The notes beneath the pieces are model-generated. The model saw nothing but the letters and a program-made list of their open reading frames with translations, ran no database searches and had not been told where the DNA came from. The position numbers were made by a program, and so were the translations under genes. Source: Peribacillus kribbensis DSM 17871 (GTDB taxonomy: Bacteria; Bacillota; Bacilli; Bacillales; DSM-1321). Taken from it: DNA of 64,000 nt. Positions 36,999 through 45,698 of this stretch are shown piece after piece (within the stretch, counting starts at the first letter, position 1; every line of letters begins with the position of its first letter). The stretch lies in assembly GCF_000430765.1 (NCBI RefSeq), contig NZ_AUMQ01000033.1, positions 96,021-160,020 of the forward strand, read 5' to 3'.

Positions 36999-38234
36999 TT
37001 GAAGAAAATCATCATTATCCTGGCACTATTTTTTGTAACCATTCTCCAGCCCATCCAGCCGAAGGCAGCTGAAACACTCCAGAGCAGCATGACCAAGGAT
37101 ATCAATAAGTACCTGGGCAAAAACCGTTCTCTGGTAACCTTGAAATATAGGAATCTGGCAACAGGAGAAACTCTATCTATATCAAGCTCCAAAACCGCGA
37201 GGGCAGCAAGTACGATTAAGCTCCCGCTCGCCCTCTATATTGTAGAACTGGCTGATCAGCATAAAATAAATCTCTCTGAGAAGCTGACCTACCAAAAGCG
37301 CCACTATTACGGAGGAAGCGGCGTGATCCAGAAAGCCAAGGTGGGGACCCGCTATACAATAAAGGATCTCCTTCAAAAGGCCATGGTACATAGCGATAAC
37401 ATTGCATTCATTATGCTCAGGGAGAAAGTTGGAAAGCAGAACTTCATTAAGTACATGAAGAGCATCGGCGGGACGAACGCCTATCCTAATAACCAAAACC
37501 TTACTTCACCGGATGATTTGATTATCTATACGGGCAGGCTGTATAAGCTTGCCGAAACCAGCTCCCTTGCACAGCAGCTTGTGGAATGGCTGAAGCATAC
37601 GGACTATAACACTACGATTCCCAAAGGTATCCCGGGAGTTCAGACAGCCCATAAGGTAGGAATGATTCCCGATGAGAAAATTTATAACGATACGGGGATT
37701 GTGTATCAACAAATGCCTTATGCCCTTTCAATCATGACCAGGAGCTTTTCCTATGAAAAATCTCAAAAAGTCATAGCTGATCTCGCAGCCATCATTAATA
37801 AGTATCATGTAAAAGCGAACTCCGGCACTGCTTTTACATCGTCAAAAAATATGGCCATATACAAAAATAATAAGGGCACCTTCAGTAAGATTGGTGAATT
37901 GAATAAAGGCGAGCTGTTCTCTTATTCTAAAAACTACAATCCATATTATTATGAAATTTTGAGCGGCGGAGAAAAAGTGTATATCAAGAAGATTGGTATA
38001 TTCATGAAACAGGGAGCTTCCACAAAGGCTGTCAGCGAGAGGGTTTTAGGCAAGATTTCACTTCTTGGAAATACACCGGTTTCAGCCCTGGTTTCGGGAA
38101 AAATGGTTAATCTGGGCTCGCTTGCAAAAGGGCAGACCTTTGCTTATGTAGGAAAAGATGATAAATTAGGCTACTCGGTTCTTCTTGGAGGAAGGGTTGG
38201 GTATATTCCTCTTAATCTGGCAAAGAAATTTTAA
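36999..38234 (+). CDS. exported class A beta-lactamase-fold protein with SH3-like repeats
   Basis: 411 residues with a signal peptide (1-24). The serine beta-lactamase/PBP-like domain (30-270) has SxxK as ASTIKLPLAL (Ser about 70), SDN as MVHSDNIAF, and the third motif as AHKVGMIP where class A enzymes have KTG. No omega-loop ExxLN is obvious. The C-terminal 130 residues look like two SH3-type modules (FSKIGELNKGELFSY; GSLAKGQTFAYVG). The TTG start has AAGGAGA upstream. It could be a D,D-peptidase or esterase rather than a drug-resistance enzyme. Confidence 0.82.
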   Translation: MKKIIIILALFFVTILQPIQPKAAETLQSSMTKDINKYLGKNRSLVTLKYRNLATGETLSISSSKTARAASTIKLPLALYIVELADQHKINLSEKLTYQKRHYYGGSGVIQKAKVGTRYTIKDLLQKAMVHSDNIAFIMLREKVGKQNFIKYMKSIGGTNAYPNNQNLTSPDDLIIYTGRLYKLAETSSLAQQLVEWLKHTDYNTTIPKGIPGVQTAHKVGMIPDEKIYNDTGIVYQQMPYALSIMTRSFSYEKSQKVIADLAAIINKYHVKANSGTAFTSSKNMAIYKNNKGTFSKIGELNKGELFSYSKNYNPYYYEILSGGEKVYIKKIGIFMKQGASTKAVSERVLGKISLLGNTPVSALVSGKMVNLGSLAKGQTFAYVGKDDKLGYSVLLGGRVGYIPLNLAKKF

Positions 38235-38251
38235 ATTAGGTAATTTGCCAG

Positions 38252-38288
38252 TCAGCGGCGGCGGTTTATCGGCTGCCGCTTTTTTTGT
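38252..38288 (+). terminator. intrinsic terminator
   Basis: AGCGGC (38254-38259) pairs with GCCGCT (38275-38280) with further G/C pairing inside, then a run of T. Confidence 0.82.
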
Positions 38289-38310
38289 TAGTGGGTCTAG
38301 GTACTATGAG

Positions 38311-38330
38311 TTCGAAACCCGGGTTTCGAA
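38311..38330. repeat. 20-bp perfect palindrome
   Basis: TTCGAAACCCGGGTTTCGAA is self-complementary over 20 bp and lies 80 bp after the beta-lactamase-like gene in a non-coding stretch. It has no T tail. It could be an operator or a remnant of a repeat. Confidence 0.6.
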
Positions 38331-38395
38331 TTATTTCCCGAACCTCCAACCCTTATGGATAAACGGTTTTAATGTTGGAAAAGGGGTCAGTACCC

Positions 38396-38410
38396 AAACT
38401 AATCAAACGT
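38396..38410. promoter_or_regulatory. palindromic operator-like motif, copy 1
   Basis: AATCAAACGTTTGAT is a near-perfect dyad. The same AATCAAACGTTTGA core recurs at about 50.83 kb upstream of the RsbY-like gene. TetR-type regulators bind dyads of this size. No regulator or clear target is next to this copy. Confidence 0.4.
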
Positions 38411-38481
38411 TTGATGAAACATAAATGCAGGTGTCGGACAAAAACTAACAATTAAATTTAACTCTAGGGGGAGTTTCTTGG

Positions 38482-38616
38482 ATGGATAATACAAGAGTTA
38501 ACAAGGTATATATTATATCCGGTCCAGCTGGCATAGGGAATTCAACTACGTCAATAAAAGAAATTGAGACAGTGTATCCAATAACAGTGGTTAATCTGTT
38601 AAAGGATTTTGTCTGA
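38482..38616 (+). pseudogene. remnant of a P-loop kinase/ATPase
   Basis: 44-codon fragment behind GGGGGAG and ATG. It reads VNKVYIISGPAGIGNSTTS, a Walker A loop in which the essential Lys is replaced by Asn. After 25 more residues the frame ends. AAA_33-type kinases start this way and run to about 180 residues, so most of the gene is lost. Confidence 0.65.
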
Positions 38617-38758
38617 ACTAACAAGAGCTAGCAAAGTTTATGCAAATGTGTACGGGTCCTGCATTCGCTCCATCCTATTAATGGTAAATGAAGTTTATAT
38701 TTATTATTAGATTGCATCCAACCTCTCTTTTGGTATGATGTATCTGAGGTGGTAACAT

Positions 38759-39325
38759 TTGTTCAAAGTGCTTGGAATCATGGCAGGAGTGTTCCTTTTT
38801 ACTATTTTATTGATTGCTTCTATATCTGTGCTTTTCACTCATTATTATGTTTCAAAGTCACTAAAAGAAGGACCGAAAGAAGTATTTTACATACCAGAAA
38901 GCATGAACCAATGCGTAGGCATTGTACATGATTGGAAAGGTGCCCCTCCCCTGCACATAAAAAATAACACAATCATTTATCGTATTCCTGAAAACGGAAT
39001 TTTAAAAACGTCCTCACCAGCGAACTTTGGTTTTGAACCCGAGAATAATTCAGGCTGGCACGAAATTAAGTACTATTATGTGGATAAAAATCGTAAAGCC
39101 ATAAAAGAATTAACCCGTGAACAAAACATGATTTCTCATGAACTCTACAGCATGTTAAGTGACCGGGAAGAGAATAATGATAAATTCATATATGAATACA
39201 AGATAACATCTTTTTGGGTTGGCAAAGAAAAAAATGACTATAACTACGCTGAATGTTTTGAGCCTACCTATCCTGGTCAGTTAATTGAGCAGCTTGGAAA
39301 AGGAAAAAAAGCTCCTGCTCAGTGA
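38759..39325 (+). CDS. membrane-anchored DUF6843-like protein
   Basis: 188 residues. A membrane helix (about 5-27) is followed by an extracytoplasmic domain with SMNQCVGIVHDWKGAPPL and IIYRIPENGILKTSS, a pattern I associate with DUF6843. No catalytic residues are evident and no function is known. The TTG start has GAGGTGG 6 nt upstream. It lies among gene remnants but is intact, and a hairpin follows. Confidence 0.7.
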   Translation: MFKVLGIMAGVFLFTILLIASISVLFTHYYVSKSLKEGPKEVFYIPESMNQCVGIVHDWKGAPPLHIKNNTIIYRIPENGILKTSSPANFGFEPENNSGWHEIKYYYVDKNRKAIKELTREQNMISHELYSMLSDREENNDKFIYEYKITSFWVGKEKNDYNYAECFEPTYPGQLIEQLGKGKKAPAQ

Positions 39326-39346
39326 GCAAATAATAGCTTTTTTTTA
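39304..39346 (+). terminator. intrinsic terminator
   Basis: AAAAAGCT...AGCTTTTTTTT with an inner GCTCAGTGAGC hairpin. It overlaps the last codons of the DUF6843-like gene. Confidence 0.65.
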
Positions 39347-39418
39347 TTTACCCTGAATGGATAACTGATGGTCTAGATTTTTGCCTCATAATTTTTGGAG
39401 TGTATCATGTAGCTCTTT

Positions 39419-39630
39419 TTATTTATCAGAGCAATTCTTCTTGGTGGTGTCATATACAGAATCGGTTTTACTAGCGTTACCTTTATGTGCAACATCATTG
39501 GCTATAGCATTTATATCATTTTCCTTAGTTGCTTTAGTTTCTACAGTTAGATACGACATACCCGATTTTCCAAACGTTCTTTAGACACTTTATACTTCGG
39601 TACCTTAGCTTCTTCTCAGGCTCCTCTACA
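39419..39630 (-). pseudogene. frameshifted fragment, lipoprotein-like C-terminus
   Basis: On the minus strand two frames carry protein-like sequence. One has AKVPKYKVSKERLEN. The next, after a shift, has SYLTVETKATKENDINAIAN and ends at TAA near 39419. The pattern is that of the C-terminal domain of small extracytoplasmic Bacillus proteins. No start remains. Family not identified. Confidence 0.5.
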
Positions 39631-39640
39631 AGCTGAAAGG

Positions 39641-39800
39641 AATAATGCAGCTATTTGGCTTCAGCACGGAAGTCATATGGATGGCTTCCAGGATTCTGAT
39701 TCTGGCTATAATGACTTGCAGACGCATCCGATTACATTGCTGGTGTATGGAAAGGGCAACAATCCTGATAAAAAAGAAGAGCCAGGAAATTCCTGACTCT
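39641..39800 (+). pseudogene. C-terminal fragment of a DUF1275 (YoaK-like) gene
   Basis: It encodes FSTEVIWMASRILILAIM, which matches FGTEAIWIASGILILALA at the end of the intact DUF1275 protein at 49.7-50.5 kb. After a 1-nt shift it continues THPITLLVYGKGNNPDKK, matching SNPKKLLVYTKDKKPK. Only the last 45 residues remain. The source is a paralogue, not a copy of the intact gene, because the DNA differs substantially. Confidence 0.72.
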
Positions 39801-39802
39801 TC
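39775..39802 (-). terminator. intrinsic terminator of the LTA-synthase-family gene
   Basis: Minus-strand GAAGAGTCAGGAA / TTCCTGGCTCTTC stem followed by TTTTTT, 8 bp after the stop codon. Confidence 0.85.
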
Positions 39803-39809
39803 ACGTTAT

Positions 39810-41975
39810 TTAATTTGTTTGCTTGAGCTTAAAGTATTTGGTGCCTCGAAGTACATTGTTCATAGAATCATATACAGCAAAGCGATAGCTTTCTTTTGGT
39901 TTTATATCCGCTTTTTTCACGGTAAAGGACGCTATCCCGTTTTTATCCATGTTCCAAACTGCTTTCACTTCTTTGCCACCCTTGCTCATAAGCTTAGAGT
40001 ATTTTGGAGCCCCTTTGACAAAGATTTCGTATTGATCCGCTGTGAAGGTAGTTTTCTGCACCTTCATGGTCGAATACAAGCCAAGATGATAGTTCTTGTT
40101 TGGTTTTTCAATCAAACCTGGAACAGCGCTGGAAGCATATCTCTTACCATGCAGGAGGTCATATTGAAGCATATGAAGATCCTGCATTTCCTTCGTCTGG
40201 CCGCCCATCTGCTTCTGCCACTTATTATACGGGATAACCGTTTTGCCCTGTGATCTCATTTTATCAAGAATGGCTGTAACCGTATTTCCTTTCACTCCAG
40301 CCATTTCCAGTGAAATCGCACTAAACTGGTTAGGAGATAGGTCAAGCTTCTGTGACTTATTATTCTCGGAAGACCAGATAAAGTATGGAACGTCATGAGA
40401 GTTCATGAAGTCTTGGTAATTGCCCATGATGTTGTTTGCAATCTTCGTACCTTGCGCACCGAATACCTGATTATTATTTCCGAACGTTGGATAATGGTCG
40501 CCCCAGAAGACCAGGATAGTTGGCTCATCTCTCTTTTTAAGCTCTTTAACCAGACGTCCGAGCTCTGTATCAACACTGTGCATTTTTTCAGTGTATTTGT
40601 TAAGATACTGCCTTGTTGCTTCCGGAAGCACACCCTTTTTCAGGAACTTCGAGTCGGCAAGAGGGCGGTATGGCTGGTGGGCCTCAGCTGACACGGCATG
40701 GATAAAGTCCCTGCCCTTGGTATTATCCAAAGCCTGAATGGTCGAATTTGTAATGCTGTTATCCTTAGGGAAGCCCCATCCGGAACCATTTGCATGGTCA
40801 AGATCCATGAATTCGCCGGATATAAAGCGGTCAAATCCAAGCAGGCGATAGACAGTCTGGCGCTGATAGTACCAGCCATAATAAGAGTGAATGGCTGTTG
40901 TATGGTATCCCGCATCTCTAAACGCATAGGCCGCAGAAGGCAGCGGCTTTTTGATATATAGCTGATAAGCAATATAGTTGTCAGGCATGAACTGTCTGCT
41001 CAGCCCTGTTAATGCTTCAAACTCCACATTCGCAGTACCTCCCCCAAATTCAGGAGAGTACATCGTACCGTGAAGAGATTCATTGTATAGACTATGGAAA
41101 TTAGGGATAGGATCCTCAGTGAAATATTGTTTTCCAAAATGAAGAGGATCTGTAAAGGCTTCACTCATTAGGAAAATAACATTTGGCTTCTCACCTTTTG
41201 TCCCGGCTGCAGGCTTGTACTCTTTGCCCAGCGTTTCTATCTTCTGCTTCGAATAGCCCTTAGGGGGTTCAATTTGCGTCTGCTTGGCAAGCATCGCAAA
41301 GTTTCCAAAAAGGCCATTTCGCATGGTGCCGACTTCCTGCTGCCACCATGTATTCTGGAATTGAACCTTCTCCATTAGTGAGATCGGATAGTCGGTCCAG
41401 ACCATCCCTAAGAATGCAGCAGAAAGGAGAAATACCAACCCTTTATAGATCCAATTTTCCTTAAACTTTGGAACTAGTAAAAAGATAGCTACGATTATAG
41501 CAATCAGCGCAGCTCCTAGCCCAATGATGAGTCCCCAGTTCAGATCAACCGGATTATCAAGGCCCTTCAGCTCGTTAAACAGGGCAAAGTCGCCTACAGC
41601 AATCGGTGCGTTGCGCAGCTCGATCTTAATTTTATTGGCTACCGCGAAAACAATTAATATACCACTCAGCAGGAAGCTAGTTAACATAAACCATTTCCTT
41701 GGCAGGATAAATAGCAGATTGAACAAAGCAACAAGCAGAAGAATATTCAACGCAAAACGCTTCGTAAATCCTGTTGTCCAATCTGAAAAAGGCATCGCGA
41801 GTGCCTCCCGGACAATATGCTCACTGATCACAAGAGTAAGAATCGGGAGACCAATCATAAAGAACAATGTCAAAAGCTGTACAGCCGATTTTTTATACCT
41901 CATTTTTACTAAAGGCTTATTTTCTCTTTTAGGCTGTCTGCTCCCTTCCAGTTCTGGCAGAGAATTCGTAGACAA
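39810..41975 (-). CDS. LTA-synthase-family phosphotransferase (sulfatase fold)
   Basis: 721 residues. Five N-terminal membrane helices (about 30-215) lead to an extracellular alkaline-phosphatase-superfamily domain (260-600) with the catalytic Thr in GGGTANVEFEALTGLS, the metal-binding Glu in IFLMSEAFTD, SGWGFPKDNSI, AEAHQPY and FWGDHYPTFG. An additional C-terminal extension of about 120 residues follows, which canonical LtaS lacks. The family transfers glycerol phosphate from phosphatidylglycerol or modifies wall polymers. The TTG start has GAGGGG upstream. Whether it makes LTA backbone, primer or another phosphoglycerol product is open. Confidence 0.9.
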   Translation of the reverse strand: MSTNSLPELEGSRQPKRENKPLVKMRYKKSAVQLLTLFFMIGLPILTLVISEHIVREALAMPFSDWTTGFTKRFALNILLLVALFNLLFILPRKWFMLTSFLLSGILIVFAVANKIKIELRNAPIAVGDFALFNELKGLDNPVDLNWGLIIGLGAALIAIIVAIFLLVPKFKENWIYKGLVFLLSAAFLGMVWTDYPISLMEKVQFQNTWWQQEVGTMRNGLFGNFAMLAKQTQIEPPKGYSKQKIETLGKEYKPAAGTKGEKPNVIFLMSEAFTDPLHFGKQYFTEDPIPNFHSLYNESLHGTMYSPEFGGGTANVEFEALTGLSRQFMPDNYIAYQLYIKKPLPSAAYAFRDAGYHTTAIHSYYGWYYQRQTVYRLLGFDRFISGEFMDLDHANGSGWGFPKDNSITNSTIQALDNTKGRDFIHAVSAEAHQPYRPLADSKFLKKGVLPEATRQYLNKYTEKMHSVDTELGRLVKELKKRDEPTILVFWGDHYPTFGNNNQVFGAQGTKIANNIMGNYQDFMNSHDVPYFIWSSENNKSQKLDLSPNQFSAISLEMAGVKGNTVTAILDKMRSQGKTVIPYNKWQKQMGGQTKEMQDLHMLQYDLLHGKRYASSAVPGLIEKPNKNYHLGLYSTMKVQKTTFTADQYEIFVKGAPKYSKLMSKGGKEVKAVWNMDKNGIASFTVKKADIKPKESYRFAVYDSMNNVLRGTKYFKLKQTN

Positions 41976-42173
41976 AAATAACCCCTCTTTTCTAAACTAT
42001 CATGTAAATACTATCTACTAGTATATCATTTTGCTCTTTACAAAATTTAACATGTAATTTACATAAGATCAATAAACAGCATTTGTATATATTAACATAT
42101 AGAGAAAAAAGGGTCATTCGTGAAATATTGGAATGGGTTCAGGAAAGCAGAGAAGGATTCGAGTGAGCAATAA

Positions 42174-42359
42174 CATTACATAGAGATGGTTGGTTTAAAT
42201 GGTATTGAAAAGGCATTTCCGAAACAATTATCGGGAGGAATGAAGCAAAGGGCCGGGATTGCAAGGGCACTTTCTGGCAGGTCTCCTCCATGGAAGATTT
42301 TAGCCACAAAGTTTGTCAGAAAGAAAAAAGATTCAAGCACTATACCTGAATCCTTTTAA
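42174..42359 (+). pseudogene. fragment of an ABC transporter ATPase
   Basis: The frame from 42174 reads [20 protein letters not shown] and the ABC signature [16 protein letters not shown], then turns into unrelated sequence before a stop. The Walker A and Walker B parts are missing. The pattern before the signature is typical of nitrate/sulfonate-type importers (SsuB/TauB). Confidence 0.75.
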
Positions 42360-42360
42360 G
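42328..42360 (-). terminator. hairpin with T tail on the minus strand
   Basis: GGATTCA/TTGAATC stem followed by TTTTTTC, just downstream of the terminase remnant on the same strand. Confidence 0.5.
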
Positions 42361-42382
42361 AGTCTATTTTTTCCAAGAGGTC

Positions 42383-42974
42383 CTACAATCCCTGATACTC
42401 TTCACGGACATAACCATCTGTCCCAATGAAAAACTCTCTGGAATTCGGTATCTTCCCAAGACCGGAAAAAAAGACGTTGACTCTATCAAAGGTCGAATAG
42501 GAAGGGATCTCATGATAGATCACGCAATCCATCCTTTGTTCCTGCATTGTATGTATGGAATTGCACGGTGCTTTTCGTGTCATAACTCATAATTTCCACT
42601 TTGGTCCAGTAGAACATATCCTCCAATACTTCCGGGGAGCCATTCACATATATCTCCTTGAATGATGTCTTGCCTGCTTCTCGTTGTTGGTCACGATGGA
42701 GGTGTTGTAGCGATCGATGCCGTGAAGGGGCTGATGAAATCAAATCAAACCATTCTTTCCGCCGCCCCTTACCATTGAGAAAAAAATTGCTCATAAAAAA
42801 AAGCGTATCTTCCTTGTGTGAAAGAAAGACAAATGCTGTGAAAAACTTCTGAAGTGGTTCGTGGATGAAGTACCATTTCTCAGTGAATGCATCTCTTCTT
42901 CGTCGAAGTACAAGTCATCTCTAGTTAGGATATATTTCTCCAGGTACTCAATGAACCTCGCCTTCTTTTATCCT
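42383..42974 (-). pseudogene. phage terminase large subunit, multiply frameshifted
   Basis: Three minus-strand frames together give a terminase. The pieces are ARFIEYLEKYILTRDDLYFD, then EKWYFIHEPLQKFFTAFVFL, then the Walker A-like VRGGGKNGLI, then GIDRYNTSIVTNNEKQAR, then TSFKEIYVNGSPEVLEDMFY and TKSTVQFHTYNAGTKDGL, and finally REFFIGTDGYVREEYQGL. At least three shifts and an internal deletion interrupt it, and the C-terminal nuclease half is absent. It is a relic of a prophage; no other phage genes are visible beside it. Confidence 0.72.
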
Positions 42975-43412
42975 ACAATATTATAGTTAATTTTTAAAAA
43001 TGTTCATAGGAAAAATTAACTATGATTTGTCGAATAAAAAGAAAGAAGGTTACCCGGGTATTACACTCATTCGAGAAGGTTTTTCTAAAATACTACTTTA
43101 TTACCGAATTGTATCCTTATTCCTTAAGCTCATTGGCCAATTTTTTCAGCATTCCGAATATCTCCAAAGGCTCGGACTTGTACAGTATATAGTTTTAATA
43201 TCATTTTGAATAGGTTGTGAAGTTTTCATATTATCCGATTGTTAAACTTATTAAGAGTCATTCTTATTCCATCAAGCTTGAGTTGTTATAAAATATATAG
43301 CAAGTTCTTCCTATAAAACACATAAAGAAACCACTGTTAATTAATCAGTGGTTTGATCGTTGTAGTAGTTTTCATTTTGAGTAAATAAAAAGAAGGCTGA
43401 CCGCCTCCCCTT
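42975..43412. other. gap without a supported gene
   Basis: AT-rich 440-bp stretch. It contains one hairpin (AAACCACTG/CAGTGGTTT at 43328-43336 and 43345-43353) that could terminate minus-strand transcription. A 69-codon open frame at 43000-43209 has no ribosome site or recognisable sequence. Confidence 0.5.
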
Positions 43413-43679
43413 TTATCTCTCACATGCAATGCCATCTTTGTCTCTATCGCTCTTTGTATTTTTCTGATAGAGAGCTTTATTTACGAATGGCTTATACTTA
43501 GTTTTACCGCCTTTATTCTTTGTTTTCGAGGAAATTGCTACTCCGCCCTTATACACTTTATTCATAGCCGTACAGTTTTTATAAGTAATGATTTTTACAC
43601 CTTCTGCATCCGATTTGTGAGCTGGTGCAAAGGATAATGCTAAACCTGCCGATAAAATAATAGATAATGTTTTCTTCAA
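43413..43679 (-). CDS. secreted excalibur-domain protein
   Basis: 88 residues with a signal peptide (1-25). The C-terminal excalibur domain has ITYKNCTAMNKVYKGGV and the calcium-binding-like SDRDKDGIACE with the two conserved Cys. The family is found in surface proteins and nucleases and is thought to bind calcium. The start is probably TTG 43679 with GGAAGG upstream. A weak hairpin (AGGC/GCCT with T run) follows the stop. Confidence 0.85.
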   Translation of the reverse strand: MKKTLSIILSAGLALSFAPAHKSDAEGVKIITYKNCTAMNKVYKGGVAISSKTKNKGGKTKYKPFVNKALYQKNTKSDRDKDGIACER

Positions 43680-43747
43680 TCATTCCACAACCTTCCAATA
43701 ATTCACCATGATATTGTAATGGATAAGTTAACTTTAGACAATAGTTT

Positions 43748-44701
43748 TTAATAGTTTATAAAGATACTTTTCCTAATCATCAGCAGCACGTGGTCGGTTC
43801 CCAGTGTTCCAAATCCGTACGGATAGGCAAAGTAGCGGGGTTTCTCGCCGAAGTGCTTTTGGTAGACAGCGATGGATGCTTTATCCTGGAAGTGCATATT
43901 GTTGGTATGCGTTCCGAAGGTGAGCATGACGGATTTTTTCGGAAGTGCCTTCATCTTCCCGGATCGGTAGTCATCGAGCTCCTGCGGCGTGATAAATACC
44001 GCTCCTTTGCTCTTTAATAGTACGGAGCGGATCAGCGCGAAGTTGCAGAACCAAAGCAGCAGTGTGACCGGGAATTGAAGAAACAGCGAGATCAGCGCTC
44101 CCCACCCTGCCATGGTCATCAATACCTCAAAGGCTCTTTTATATTTCTTTTGCTTTCCATCTATACTCGGGCTCATTGGCTCATCCCCCCGATCCGGGGT
44201 GTCCCAAACCGCGCAGGACTGACCCATCTTTTTAAACAGAACCTTCAAAATGCTCGCAAACTCTCCTACCTGGATTTTAGTAAGGAGAAATCTACGATTC
44301 CGGATCTTCGGATTGCCTGTCACGGCTCCAACTTGTTCCCCGTTTTGAGGGGCAACAAATGGTATACGAGATAATTCAGTGCTTCTTTATCTAAATAAGC
44401 ATCGGCATCGATCGTAACCAGGATTTCGCCATGAGAGGCGATCAGTCCCGCTTTTCCTCGGTTTGTCTTTATATCAATCACTCTCAGCTTCTCGTATTTT
44501 TCCGTGAGGTGCTGAAGCTTAAACATCGGTACTTCCGTCATTAATTACTATGATCTCATAATCCATATAATGAAGATCATGGAGCTTTTCTATAGTAAAT
44601 TCTACGGTCTCTGATTCGTTAAGCACGGAAAAATAAAACCAGGGCCCGGCAATGATCCAGAGCATACTCATGACCACCGGGTACCAAAAGACATCATCCA
44701 C
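43748..44701 (-). pseudogene. broken and fused PNAG synthase (PgaC/IcaA) and deacetylase (PgaB/IcaB)
   Basis: The 5' part encodes two membrane segments, then NESETVEFTIEKLHDLHYMD and VINDGSTD of a GT2 synthase. A 1-nt shift near 44530 leads to KLRVIDIKTNRGKAGLIASH with TIDADAYLDKEALNYLV. A second shift near 44340 leads to TGNPKIRNRRFLLTKIQVGE. A large deletion removes the catalytic middle. After a last membrane stretch the frame runs into deacetylase sequence, LPKKSVMLTF joined to GTHTNNMHF and RYFAYPYGFGTLG, with the DDG motif deleted. The product would be inactive. Confidence 0.8.
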
Positions 44702-44842
44702 TAAAATACCGGTTGATCTCTAAACAATGAAACTCTCCCCCACCTCTTTTGGCATAGAATAGATAGATTATAAACTCAGCGATCACCAAAGTCTTATTCT
44801 ATCCATTCTTCCTTAGAGCTCCATTTTTAATCAAGCGTTTAA

Positions 44843-45535
44843 TTAAAGTCCCACATTACAAAAAAACAGATAGGACAGCTCCCATACATACAAGGTATTT
44901 CCATTCAATTTTGCGATCCGCGACACAGGAAGAGCCTCTTCTGCTTTCCTGCGGATGAGCAAAAAAAGGATGAGGGAGATCCCGGAGAGGACGATATCGA
45001 TGGACTTATCGAATACAAGATCCAGGCGGTAGGTTTCCACCCCATATCGCTGGATCCACTTTGTCATCATGGCCATGTAGATCATTTCATTAAGACAGCA
45101 GAGGGCCGTAATAAGCTGACATAATCGGTATACCTTTTTTTCAAAAAAGAGCTCCTTTGTTAATTTTCGATCGTGTCCATTCAGCTCCATCATATCAAGG
45201 GCGAAATACATGTGCAGCGGTTTTCCCGCAGCAAGGCTTCCGGCGTATATAAGGAAAAGTGCCGCAGAATAGAAAATATTGTTCCATAAAAGCTGAATCG
45301 CAGAACCTGAGAGCAGGTCCAGCAAAAATCCGGCAATCAAGTTAATAAACATAAACAGACTGGTAAAATTTAGACGCCTTTCTTTAAAGCGGTACAGACT
45401 GTAAATCAGACCCGGCAGTGCGGAAAACAGCATCGCTGGATAATCACCGATCATTTCACGGCTAAGCTCCCAGAATACCAAGGGAAAAAGAAAGAATAAA
45501 ATGAGATCGACAACCAGACGTACATTTGCCCGCAT
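44843..45535 (-). CDS. VC0807-like multipass membrane protein
   Basis: 230 residues with about six hydrophobic helices. It starts RLVVDLILFFLFPLVFWELS and has FSALPGLIYSLYRFKERR between helices 2 and 3. The pattern suggests the VC0807 family of uncharacterised membrane proteins. GGGACGGGAT precedes the ATG. It lies upstream of the broken PNAG gene on the same strand with a 140-bp gap. No function can be assigned. Confidence 0.72.
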   Translation of the reverse strand: MRANVRLVVDLILFFLFPLVFWELSREMIGDYPAMLFSALPGLIYSLYRFKERRLNFTSLFMFINLIAGFLLDLLSGSAIQLLWNNIFYSAALFLIYAGSLAAGKPLHMYFALDMMELNGHDRKLTKELFFEKKVYRLCQLITALCCLNEMIYMAMMTKWIQRYGVETYRLDLVFDKSIDIVLSGISLILFLLIRRKAEEALPVSRIAKLNGNTLYVWELSYLFFCNVGL

Positions 45536-45698
45536 ATGTTTATCCCGTCCCTAATTAGAGTTCTTCCATATATATGTCCGCCATCCCAAAAATGAACAAG
45601 CTGTTTTCTAAAAATACTGAATTATATTCCTGCCTATTAACTTTTTTGAAATTATGCCGTAATAAAGATTGTTACTATCTATGAACAGGAGAATCCAA

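Noticed and set aside
36999..38234. Beta-lactam resistance gene
   Set aside because: Fold matches class A, but the third motif is KVG and no ExxLN is visible, and it has wall-binding modules; resistance cannot be claimed from sequence.
39800..40253. Extension of the DUF1275-like fragment into a 202-aa ORF
   Set aside because: The part past 39.80 kb is antisense to the LTA-synthase-family gene and has no family resemblance.
43000..43209. 69-aa ORF on the plus strand
   Set aside because: No ribosome site, no recognisable motif, in an AT-rich gap beside a prophage relic.
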